Source: Eutreptiella sp. 'Long Island Sound 2002' (taxonomy: Eukaryota > Euglenozoa > Euglenophyceae > Eutreptiales > Eutreptiaceae). From it: 64,000 bases of DNA. The notes under the pieces are model-generated. The model searched no databases, had not been told where the DNA came from, and saw only the letters and a list, made by a program, of their open reading frames with translations. The stretch is taken from positions 5,241,131 through 5,305,130 of the forward strand of contig OZ038388.1 of NCBI GenBank assembly GCA_964036045.1, read 5' to 3'. Each line of letters begins with the position of its first letter. The first letter of the stretch is position 1. A program made the position numbers and the translations under genes. Shown here piece by piece: positions 55,487-64,000 of this stretch.

Positions 55487-55563
55487 CTCACCCTAAGCAC
55501 AATTGTTGTAACAGGGCACTAGAACACAATGTGCAGGCAAATTTCAGCAAGTTGTGGAGGTCC

Positions 55564-55869
55564 TTACTCAGGGGCATCAGGAGCTGCGGAATAGAAGCCG
55601 TTTCCACCCTTGGGACTCATCTTAAACAATTGCACATGCTTGCCATTTGGGGCAGGCTTTGGAGCAGGCTTGGCTTCAGGTTTTGGAATGGGTTTGGGCT
55701 TCCTATTCCTTGGGACAAAACTGTCATCAACAATATCTTTGGTGAAGTAAAGCTTGCCCTCACGAGTAGAGCGACTGATAACACTGGCAGGCGCCTGCTC
55801 ATTGGTGGACCGGATGTATGTGACAGCCAAGTCAGGACTAACGACATTAGTCATGGCCGAAAAGCACAT
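55564..55869 (-). CDS. 101-codon frame, Pro/Lys-rich, unit 3 copy
   Basis: Identical to the 53135-53440 product except for a V-to-G change in MSPK(V/G)GNGF. See that entry for composition. The open frame is intact in both complete copies. Confidence 0.35.
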   Translation of the reverse strand: MCFSAMTNVVSPDLAVTYIRSTNEQAPASVISRSTREGKLYFTKDIVDDSFVPRNRKPKPIPKPEAKPAPKPAPNGKHVQLFKMSPKGGNGFYSAAPDAPE

Positions 55870-55962
55870 CAGAACAAACAGCAGTCGGTTGCAGTACCAA
55901 GCAGAATGTTGTTATGAGCAGGAGGACTCATCCCAAACATGACACAGCCCCTGTTTCACACA

Positions 55963-56421
55963 AGTGGCAGTGCCTCACAATACACTCTGCCCTGCAGGAC
56001 AACACAGTTGCCCCCAATCAAATCGGGGTCACCAAGTGACGGTCCCCCACCCCCCCCCCACCCCGGGGAAGGACAAGGGGTGGGGGGTATTGTAAAAAAA
56101 AAAACACATGACACTAAGGATGGTGCAGTATTGATTCAATACTGCTGGCGGGTGGTGGTGGGTCTACAGGACTTGCACCTGCGATGGTATGGGCTGCAGC
56201 CTGGCTGGGGCCCACCCTCCCCACAGTTGACCACCTTGCGTCGTGGGGTGGATGGGAACTGGGCACGCTATCTTTTCCCTGCCGGCCGAGGCAGGTTCTG
56301 ATAAGGTGCATGGTTCCCGGTGACAGGGGGACTCAGAGCCCGCTTCTCCCATTTAAGGCACGTACTCCGGAGGTCTTAACTCCATCTGTGGTTACCTTCT
56401 CATGGGATACACGACGCACTG
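55963..56421. other. no gene seen; one shared palindrome
   Basis: C/G-run block at 56046-56068. 56111-56146 (ACACTAAGGATGGTGCAG onward) recurs at 60807-60841. It contains 10-bp arms GCAGTATTGA and TCAATACTGC around a single T (56125-56145). Confidence 0.5.
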
Positions 56422-57214
56422 AGGGGGAATCTTTGCACTGCGCACGCACTGCGCGCTACTTTTAGACGATGTTCCCCCCGAAGAGCCCCCGAGCACACCC
56501 CTTGGAAACGCCCTTAGAATTAGGTGACCCAAACTGCCCCAGCTCAAGAAAGTTGCAAACCACCTTCCCCTCACATAACACACATCATGCACATCTGGAA
56601 AGGCCATGAACAGCGCATTGGTCGCGACCCTCAAGAACACACAACTGTCTTTCTGGTCCATTGTCAACGAAGTACACATTGAGAATACGCAACTTGTGTG
56701 CACAACATGACACAGTTGCAGAATCAAAGAAATGTCACATTGTCACATGTGTGTGTGTCAATGCAATCCGTACAATATTGCAGTTCACACTTGTCACACA
56801 TGGACATCTTTTCGGGGTCAAACTTGGCGCAACAAAGGGCACGTAGTGTGTCACGAAATATGGAAAGTGTGGGACGTGGTTCCACTCCGACAATCTTTCC
56901 GCCCATCGAATTTCAGCGACAACACCATTCAAGTAAGAACGAACATGATGCACACTTGCCCACCAAGCCTCTGCAGAGCACCCTGTTGCTCCGGAGAGGA
57001 GATGAGCACACCTATGAGGTGGAGTGTGCTTGAGGAAGAAACCGCAAGATCTGCTCAATCATCAACCAAGGGGGACAAAATCAGAAGTCAAAACCTCCGC
57101 TACGGGTCACCATGATGCCCCTAGGGGCCTCTAGTATCTCAAAGTATGGGTCTCTAGTACGGCCAGACGCCCAAATAGTTGCACTGCGCGCGCACTGCGC
57201 TTAAGGCTCCCCTT
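56422..57214 (-). mobile_element. 0.8-kb DNA element with GCGCAGTGC arrays, inverted copy
   Basis: Reverse-complement homologue of 23450-24240: ends GAGGGGGAATCTTTGC and GCGCTTAAGGCTCCCCTT, with shared blocks on both flanks (56450-56570 and 57040-57200). The interior differs: a minus-strand frame at 56724-56906 contains MCDKCELQYCTDCIDTHTCD, a C-x2-C-x4-C-x2-C-x4-H-x-C cluster suggestive of a zinc-binding module. The GCGC arrays are shorter here (about two units). Confidence 0.7.
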
Positions 57215-58504
57215 GAGTTGCCCCCTATCACCCCGCCGAAGCACGAGAAACAGACCAGCGCGGCGAGGGAGAGCCGCCGCATGGCGAGTCCGGCGACTCC
57301 CAAGGGTCGGGGTGCACCTCCAAACGATGCTACCAGCTGGGATAGATCCACCGACCCGTCGCGTGCAGGACTCACGCTATGACCGCTGTACTGAACCGGC
57401 TGTACTGTGCGGATTGCACCGGCTCCGTGAGGGAGTGTCGCCGCATGGCAAGTCGGACGACTCCCAAGGGTCGTGTGCACCTCCGATCGCAGATTCCCGG
57501 AGGAACAGGGGTCATTTCCTCCTGTGACATTACAAGGTGGTGGTTGTGTGGCCCTGTCCTCACACCCTGCCCTCACCTTCGCTCGCAGCGGCCTGTAGGG
57601 CTCTCGGGGGGGGGGGGGGGGCACACCCTCGTAATGCACCCGACTTCCACACCCTGCCTGTACCGCGCGGTGCCTGAGTGCTCCCGGTGGGGGCCCCGGT
57701 CCCCACCCGTGCCCCACCGCCTGGCTAGAGGATAGGCGGGGGCGCAAGCAGGTCTCAAAGCGCTCTACACATGCACGTCCTGGTATGCATGTGCAGCAAT
57801 GTTCGGCAGTTCCACAAGATCATTGGTATGATACAAATGTGCTACCATACAATCAACTGCACCTGATGGCCTTGTTTTGTCAACACCACAGTGTTTATAT
57901 GCTACAAGACAGAGAAAGGCACCCTAATGCTACTGTCTTTCATCCCTGTCACCTTGCGTTTGCTGGCACTCCTTGGCCAAGTAACCTGGACTAGGACCGT
58001 GTGCTTTAGGGGAAGAGTGTGCGTTTGGGTGTACCTTGTCGGGCACCAAGGCGGCCTACTCGCCGCTAAGCGACTTGGCTGTGTGTGAAGGGGCCCGAGG
58101 CCGAGCCTCTGCTGTCAAGAGAACAAGCGTGACATTGTCTTGCTAAGATCTGGGAGCACATGTGTCGGTTTTTTGGGCCTCGTACTGCAGCGGCTGTGCA
58201 GCCGGCTGCTGCCCCCCAAGACGGCAGGTCAAATCCCCCAAGGGGAATACGAGGAGGAGATGCGGCTCCCGGCGGCCGGCGGTACCCGTGACGGAGGGCA
58301 CTGCTGCAGGTGTGCCGTGCCCGGTGCCTTGCTTTTTTGTGTAGCGTGCAAATATTCATGCCAGGTGTTCTTACATAGGACATACAAACTGGACGTAAGG
58401 ACAAAACTACGAGGACGAGACACGCCACCCATCCACCGGCGGTACCGATGGTGGAGGGGGATGCTGAAGGGGGCGGTGGCGGGGACCTCGCCAACGGGCC
58501 CCTG
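57215..58504. other. no gene seen; 45-bp direct repeat
   Basis: 57281-57325 and 57441-57485 are direct repeats (CGCCGCATGGCRAGTCSG then GACTCCCAAGGGTCG). A G-run lies at 57605-57621. Frames are short and without domains. Confidence 0.4.
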
Positions 58505-58590
58505 GACGGACAAACGAACCGGGGTTTGAGCCCCCAAAAACGACGAGCGCCACCCATGGCGCATACCACTAGACCGTCCATGCCTCTTAC
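58505..58590 (-). other. tRNA-like promoter sequence, possible SINE head
   Basis: On the minus strand an A-box-like GGTCTAGTGGTATG is followed about 35 bases later by a B-box-like GGCTCAAACCCC. GGAC and GTCC at the outer ends could pair as part of an acceptor stem. The D and anticodon arms are not convincing, so a tRNA-derived SINE or relic is likelier than a tRNA gene. Confidence 0.3.
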
Positions 58591-58611
58591 ACTAATAGGA
58601 GCAAACGCTGT

Positions 58612-60653
58612 TCATACCTTGACATGACAAATCCTGAGGGGTGGGGCCGCACTCTCTAATCCGAACCTGTCACCGGTGTGTGGCAGCCAGAGGAATACGA
58701 GATCCTTGGGATGTTCAAGCAAGACCGGGTGCTCACGTCCGTGCTGGGTGTGTTGTCTCGGACGGACCGGGATTTCCAATTCCACTAGTCCCAGATTTTC
58801 CCATGTGTTCCGTGGGTCATCCATAATGTCGGAATCATGCAAGCTTGCAGTCGATGCAGTGTCAGAGGAATTCGTGCTGAGCGTGCTATTCGAATTACTG
58901 TGACTAAGGGCTATGTTCGAGCTACTGGCCGAGCCGCTACCCGAACCAACCCGCCCTTCTGGTGAAAATGTGTCTGAAGTCAGATTGACAGTACGGGATG
59001 ACAACTGTTCATCTCAGCTGGCAAGTGAGTTCCTTGACTCCGAAAAATTGAGTCGTCTGGAAATCCCCACCATCTCATTGTCACTGCGCTCTTGAGTGAT
59101 ATTCCTGCATAGGGAGGGGGTGTCTCCTGAGGGGGTGATGACATCATGAAGCTCAAGTGAGCGTGGGACCGCCGGGGCCCTTCTCGGGGTGGGGTGGAGG
59201 GTAGCTCTAAGCAAACAACCGGCCTATCCGGCAATGACAAAACATGATAAAGAGGTGAGCTTACCCTGCCCTCCTCCACCAAGACATCTGCTCTTTCGTT
59301 GCCTAGGATGTCGGTGTGACTCGGCACTTGAATCCATTTAACTGTGGCTGTGACCTTGTCTACAAGATCAAGGGCTCTTATCCAAAGATCAACATTGCAC
59401 ATTGGACCTGATTGACCTACCCATCCCGCTGCGCGCCACCTGAAAGCTGAACCTCGCAAGCCATCATAAACATACTGCGAGTCCATGACAGCAGCCAGGC
59501 GAACTGGCTGCAGGAGAAAATGTTCCTAGGCAGTGATAACTGCCAAAAGCTCTCTCTGTTGTTGGTCTGTCCTGAATTGGGGGGTAAAACCCCCTTGGCC
59601 TCCCATGTCCCCATCACTACACACCCATACCCTGCTACCCACCCAACCTTAGGGTGCTGCTTGGCGGAACCATCTGTGAAAGTCAAAATCCATCCCTCGT
59701 TTTCAAGTTCAGATAGGACCTGTTTGGCCTCGATGGCAAGCTGTTGCTTGCGATCTTGTACCTTCTGTTTTTTGGCTGCTCTTGGAGACGAGGAGGAGTC
59801 ATCGCAGGTGACGTTGATGGCTACCCTTGGTAAAACTCCCGATTGAGCAAGTGTGGCTACTGCGTCATGAAACTGTGTGAGGGGGGCACTGAAGGATTGT
59901 AGGGGCTCCCAAAGGATGAGTTGGGAAAGAACCCTTGTCCATTGGGCCAGAAAGGGCTCAAGCAAAGGGGCAGAGAATCCATTTTTTGCTTGATTGCGTA
60001 GCGACCAATGGGTCGCCTGGGCGGCCCACTTAGTGATGCCCTGAGGGCGCGAAACTGAACGCTTGGGGGGCAGAGCCCTTACCGCATAGCTAACACCCTC
60101 CACATATGAGGGACCCCAACAGTAGTCGATAGCCCACGCCATGGCGTGAAACCTGCACTGAAGCAACGTATGTTCTACCGTTTCAAGGTTAGCACAGATT
60201 GGACACCACGGGAACTTAGTCCAGTTTTGCAGGGGCTCACCTACTTTGAGCTTTGCCCATAAGGCTTGATAGGCGAAATCCTGAAGAAAAGGCCTCAGAA
60301 AGAGGTCTGAAGAGTGCTCCTGCCATCACGGAGAAATTTGGCGGGAGCTTCAGTTTGCGAAAGAAGACTGCGCAATCTTCCACTGTTGCAAGGCCTGGGG
60401 TGGTGACCTCAGCCCAGTGCTGCTCTAAGGTTTGGGCTATGGCGACCGGATCCGCGAGGACCTGCCCCCCTTTGTTGCGCACCCATCCTAATCTCTTGCG
60501 TGACTGCAGTTCATCCATCAGCTTGTGAATTTGCTTGGTTCGTTCTTTTTGGGAGACATATGTGATGGTGTCACCCGCAAACGGGCCTTTTAGCTTAGAA
60601 AGTAGGAGGTTACCTACCTTGTCTATCTTATCACGCTCATGTAAGGCCACCAA
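58612..60653 (-). pseudogene. LINE (non-LTR retrotransposon) lacking its reverse transcriptase core
   Basis: In 5'-to-3' order on the minus strand: an endonuclease-RT linker (60653-60300; KRLGWVRNKGGQVLADP, then IAQTLEQHWAEV); a deletion removing the RT palm, so no FADD-type motif; a frame change; DFAYQALWAKLKVGEPL and the zinc knuckle WCPICANLETVEHTLLQC (about 60240-60150); a linker rich in R/K/Q; then an RNase H domain (TFTDGSAKQHPKVGW; NNRESF; after a frameshift near 59500, AVMDSQYVYDGL; VKWIQVPSHTDILGNERAD) with all catalytic acidic positions represented. A serine-rich tail in another frame (58612-59004) follows. At least three frame changes make it inactive. The 5' end stops at a G-run element (60680-60703). 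Confidence 0.85.
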
Positions 60654-60703
60654 CTGGGAATATGCTTGTGCATGTGTTGAGGGTGGGCGGGGGGGGGGGG
60701 GGG

Positions 60704-61161
60704 TATGGAGGAAACTCAGCTGACCTCCAAGACAATCTCAGGCTGCTCCACATTGGACTTGGAATGTGTAGAGAGGAAACTTTGTATTGTAAAAACAAAT
60801 GCATCACACTAAGGATGGTGCAGTATTGATTCAATACTGCTAGCTGGGGCGGGGCGGGGGGGGGGGGGTGGCACAAGGCCTCGGTATTAGATTGTTTGCC
60901 CTTGGCGGCGCCTATTGGCCTCTCGCCACTGGTCATCTGACCCTCTGTGGGTCCGCAGGTGTTTTGGTCGTGTCAACAGAGCCCCTGGATGACTTGTCCT
61001 GTTTGACCACTCCAGGGTCAGCTGTCCCGGAGACGGGCTGTTGCCCGTACCGTTGACCAGGTGCATCCAGATGCACACTCCAAGTCCAGAGGCTGGGGGG
61101 GGGGGGGCATATGGAGGGGAAGCTCAGCTGTCCTACCAGACAATCTCAGGCTGCTCCATCA
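60704..61161. repeat. nested repeat block with direct-repeat borders
   Basis: Direct repeats 60704-60752 and 61108-61161 (TATGGAGG...AGCTCAGCTG, then GACAATCTCAGGCTGCTCC), each after a G-run, enclose the palindrome at 60820-60840, a G-run (60847-60869) and the inverted partner (60890-61068) of the 43.1-kb repeat. Confidence 0.75.
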
Positions 61162-61560
61162 CTGCCCCCAAAAAATGGGCGACGAAATCCCAACAAATCG
61201 GCAGACCAAATTGGCGGACCAATTTTTCAGCAAAACAGGTTCCCAGTGCTTTCCGGAAGAAGATGAATGCACACAGGCTTCCACTGACTCTGTGGCCAAA
61301 GACGTGGCTGCACCAGACACAACTAGAGGACCCGAAGGCACCTGCAGCCCAGAATCCACTGATTGGGGGGCTGACGACGAGGTGCTGGAAAAATGGCGGC
61401 TGAAGAACACACTGCGGCGTGCAGAGTGAACACACAAGTCACAAACTGCCCCCTGACCAGCATCAGGGTGCTTGTCCCGCAGAAAAATTTGATCATCGCG
61501 GGACAATGAATCCCAGTGGACCACATACGCGTCTTTTTGTGGGCAGTAATAACACTTCAT
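61159..61560 (-). CDS. C2C2 zinc-binding protein ORF, array unit 1
   Basis: From the ATG at 61560: MKCYYCPQKDAYVVHW opens a domain with Cys3, Cys6, Cys40 and Cys43 (VCDLCVHSARRS), i.e. C-x2-C-x33-C-x2-C, with His15 and His45 nearby, like a treble-clef or BED-like zinc module. A Ser-rich linker (SRHFSSTSSSAPQSV) and a tail (EACVHSSSSGKHWEP) follow. The frame is open upstream to 61629, but ATG 61560 precedes the cysteine pair directly. Such short N-terminal zinc modules often begin transposase genes; no catalytic domain follows. Copies with near-identical protein lie in units 2 and 3. Confidence 0.45.
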   Translation of the reverse strand: MKCYYCPQKDAYVVHWDSLSRDDQIFLRDKHPDAGQGAVCDLCVHSARRSVFFSRHFSSTSSSAPQSVDSGLQVPSGPLVVSGAATSLATESVEACVHSSSSGKHWEPVLLKNWSANLVCRFVGISSPIFWGQ

Positions 61561-62279
61561 GGTGCCAATCTGAACAACCAGTATATAGAAAGAAAAGGTA
61601 TTATCCAGTGTCCCAAAGAGAATGAGCACATCTTAGAGTGCTGCCACCAAATCAGGTGACCTAGAATCCCAGAGGCCCCAACAAGTCGGCAGAACGAAAC
61701 GGCCAAATCACAGAAACCCCACAAATCGGTTCAATGCCAGGACCCATTGTTTTTTGGACTTTAGTGACTTGTCCTGAGGAGAAAAATGGCTTTCACTGCA
61801 CAAACAAAGCTTGCCGGAAGAAGATGAATGCACACAGGCTTCCACTGACTCTGTGTCGGCAAAACGAATCGGCGAATTCACAGAAACCCCGCAAATCAGC
61901 AGAACAAATGGGCAAAGTCCAGAAACCCAACAAATTGGCAGAACAAATCGGCGAAGTCGGCCGAATTCGGCCGCCGATTTGGGGGGGGGGGTGAACTTTG
62001 TTGCCTTTACACCCACCTGATCCTCCTTCGTGCATTTTGCCGTTGGGGATCTATGCTATTGGGGTCGTGGCTTCTCCCCCACGGATCAGAGCAGAAAGGC
62101 CATTATCCCCCACTTGGTGGACACCTACAATATCAACGCGCACATCGCGGAGGCTTGTAGGCAAGAAGTCCATGCGGGTGAGGTTGAGGTTGAGGTTGAG
62201 GCATCCCGGGGCCTGTACCGGGTTGGCCATCGTCGGAGGGCTATCGCACTCTCCTTCTACCGTGGGTGCCCACCCCTGA

Positions 62280-62663
62280 TCAGGCCGAAATCCCAACAAA
62301 TCGGCAGACCAAATTGGCGGACCAAATTTTCAGCAAAACAGGTTCCCAGTGCTTTCCGGAAGAAGATGAATGCACACAGGCTTCCACTGACTCTGTGGCC
62401 AAAGACGTGGCTGCACCAGACACAACTAGAGGACCCGAAGGCACCTGCAGCCCAGAATCCACTGATTGGGGGGCTGACGACGAGGTGCTGGAAAAATGGC
62501 GGCTGAAGAACACACTGCGGCGTGCAGAGTGAACACACAAGTCACAAACTGCCCCCTGACCAGCATCAGGGTACTTGTCCCGCAGAAAAATTTGATCATC
62601 GCGGGACAATGAATCCCAGTGGACCACATACGCGTCTTTTTGTGGGCAGTAATAACACTTCAT
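62280..62663 (-). CDS. C2C2 zinc-binding protein ORF, array unit 2
   Basis: Same protein as in unit 1 with a few substitutions (H31Y; one N-to-I change near the tail) and a different C-terminus (FVGISA), because the unit junction differs. The four cysteines are kept. Confidence 0.45.
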   Translation of the reverse strand: MKCYYCPQKDAYVVHWDSLSRDDQIFLRDKYPDAGQGAVCDLCVHSARRSVFFSRHFSSTSSSAPQSVDSGLQVPSGPLVVSGAATSLATESVEACVHSSSSGKHWEPVLLKIWSANLVCRFVGISA

Positions 62664-63381
62664 GGTGCCAATCTGAACAACCAGTATATAGAAAGAAAAG
62701 GTATTATCCAGTGTCCCAAAGAGAATGAGCACATCTTAGAGTGCTGCCACCAAATCAGGTGACCTAGAATCCCAAAGGCCCCAACAAGTCGGCAGAACGA
62801 AACGGCCAAATCACAGAAACCCCACAAATCGGTTCAATGCCAGGACCCATTGTTTTTTGCACTTTTGTGACTTGTCCCGAGGAGAAAAATGGCTTTCACT
62901 GCACAAACAAAGCTTGCCGGAAGAAGATGAATGCACACAGGCTTCCACTGACTCTGTGTCGGCAAAACGAATCGGCGAATTCACAGAAACCCCGCAAATC
63001 AGCAGAACAAATGGGCAAAGTCCAGAAACCCAACAAATTGGCAGAACAAATCGGCGAAGTCGGCCGAATTCGGCCGCCGATTTGGGGGGGGGGGGAACTT
63101 TGTTGCCTTTACACCCACCTGATCCTCCTTCGTGCATTTTGCCGTTGGGGATCTATGCTATTGGGGTCGTGGCTTCTCCCCCACGGATCAGAGCAGAAAG
63201 GCCATTATCCCCCACTTGGTGGACACCTACAATATCAACGCGCACATCGCGGAGGCTTGTAGGCAAGAAGTCCATGCGGGTGAGGTTGAGGTTGAGGTTG
63301 AGGCATCCCGGGGCCTGTACCGGGTTGGCCATCGTCGGAGGGCTATCGCACTCTCCTTCTACCGTGGGTGCCCACCCCTGA

Positions 63382-63764
63382 TCAGGCCGAAATCCCAACA
63401 AATCGGCAGACCAAATTGGCGGACCAAATTTTCAGCAAAACAGGTTCCCAGTGCTTTCCGGAAGAAGATGAATGCACACAGGCTTCCACTGACTCTGTGG
63501 CCAAAGACGTGGCTGCACCAGACACAACTAGAGGACCCGAAGGCACCTGCAGCCCAGAATCCACTGATTGGGGGGCTGACGACGAGGTGCTGGAAGAATG
63601 GCGGCTGAAGAACACACTGCGGCGTGCAGAGTGAACACACAAGTCACAAACTGCCCCCTGACCAGCATCAGGGTACTTGTCCCGCAGAAAAATTTGATCA
63701 TTGCGGGACAATGAACCCAGTGGACCACATACGCGTCTTTTTGTGGGCAGTAATAACACTTCAT
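63382..63764 (-). pseudogene. C2C2 zinc-binding protein ORF, array unit 3, frameshifted
   Basis: A one-base deletion near 63715 (AATGAACCCAG instead of AATGAATCCCAG) splits the frame between the first cysteine pair and the rest, so this copy would not make the intact zinc module. Confidence 0.5.
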
Positions 63765-64000
63765 GGTGCCAATCTGAACAACCAGTATATAGAAAGAAAA
63801 GGTATTATCCAGTGTCCCAAAGAGAATGAGCACATCTTAGAGTGCTGCCACCAAATCAGGTGACCTAGAATCCCAAAGGCCCCAACAAGTCGGCAGAACG
63901 AAACGGCCAAATCACAGAAACCCCACAAATCGGTTCAATGCCAGGACCCATTGTTTTTTGGACTTTTGTGACTTGTCCTGAGGAGAAAAATGGCTTTCAC

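Larger units (their letters stand above)
51384..55962. repeat. tandem segmental duplication, three units, period near 1.67 kb
   Basis: Unit 1 is 51384-53057 (left-truncated), unit 2 is 53058-54723, and unit 3 is 55487-55962 (right-truncated). Unit 1 position 51384 aligns with 53332 in unit 2; after removing the 281-bp insertion in unit 1 the period is 1,667 bp. Units 2 and 3 are offset by a 763-bp insertion. Identity is very high (only scattered substitutions), so the duplication is recent. Confidence 0.93.
61183..64000. repeat. tandem array, period 1.10 kb, at least 2.5 units
   Basis: The word CGAAATCCCAACAAATCGGC starts units at 61183, 62286 and 63388 (periods 1103 and 1102). The third unit runs off the window. 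Units are almost identical; differences include small indels and G-run length at about 61980 and 63085. Each unit holds short repeats of AACAAATCGGCAGA type (for example 61888-61965), a minus-strand zinc-binding ORF, and GAGGTTGAGGTTGAGGTTGA. Confidence 0.95.

Noticed and set aside
58505-58590. Functional tRNA gene on the minus strand
   Set aside because: A- and B-box matches exist, but the D and anticodon arms do not fold and the acceptor has only four firm pairs. Reported only as tRNA-like.

Overview
The window reads as nuclear DNA of a euglenid protist, probably Euglena or a close relative. The main evidence is three copies of a sequence matching the 3' two thirds of the Euglena trans-spliced leader (SL: ...TTTCTGAGTGTCTA, a T-tract, then CG) at 19657-19684, 25743-25769 and 33722-33748. 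The 25.8 kb copy lies 32 bases upstream of an intact, intronless J-domain membrane-protein gene, the arrangement left when a mature SL-capped mRNA is copied back into the genome. The species call rests on my memory of the SL sequence and was not checked by a search.

Layout. 1-11.66 kb is an 85-bp satellite (about 137 monomers) with a higher-order block of five monomers (425 bp) in its second half. 11.7-25.4 kb is mostly non-coding, with small inverted-repeat elements, two short direct duplications, a decayed LINE RNase H domain behind an SL relic, and a 0.8-kb element that has an inverted copy at 56.4 kb. 25.80-26.85 kb holds the only confident complete protein gene, a DNAJC22-like protein (TM2 domain, several membrane segments, C-terminal J domain). 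27-33 kb is gene-poor. 33-50 kb, + strand, contains GC-rich, exon-like pieces with plausible splice borders (proline-, serine- and RS-rich protein), probably one or two multi-exon genes whose introns are full of transposons. 51.4-56 kb is a tandem duplication with a period near 1.67 kb; its copies differ by clean transposon insertions, so they act as natural empty sites. 58.6-60.65 kb is a minus-strand LINE that has lost its reverse transcriptase core but kept its zinc knuckle and RNase H. 61.2-64.0 kb is a tandem array with a 1.10-kb period, each copy carrying a minus-strand C2C2 zinc-binding ORF.

A recurring theme is transposable elements that begin and end in long C or G runs and often carry arrays of short subterminal repeats. 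One (38909-39812) has hAT terminal structure, an 8-bp target duplication and a hAT dimerisation-domain fragment. A second hAT C-terminal domain lies at 47.3-47.8 kb between two inverted arrays. No CRISPR array, rRNA or convincing intact tRNA gene was seen. Apart from the DNAJC22-like gene, coding calls are partial or low confidence because introns cannot be placed without transcripts.
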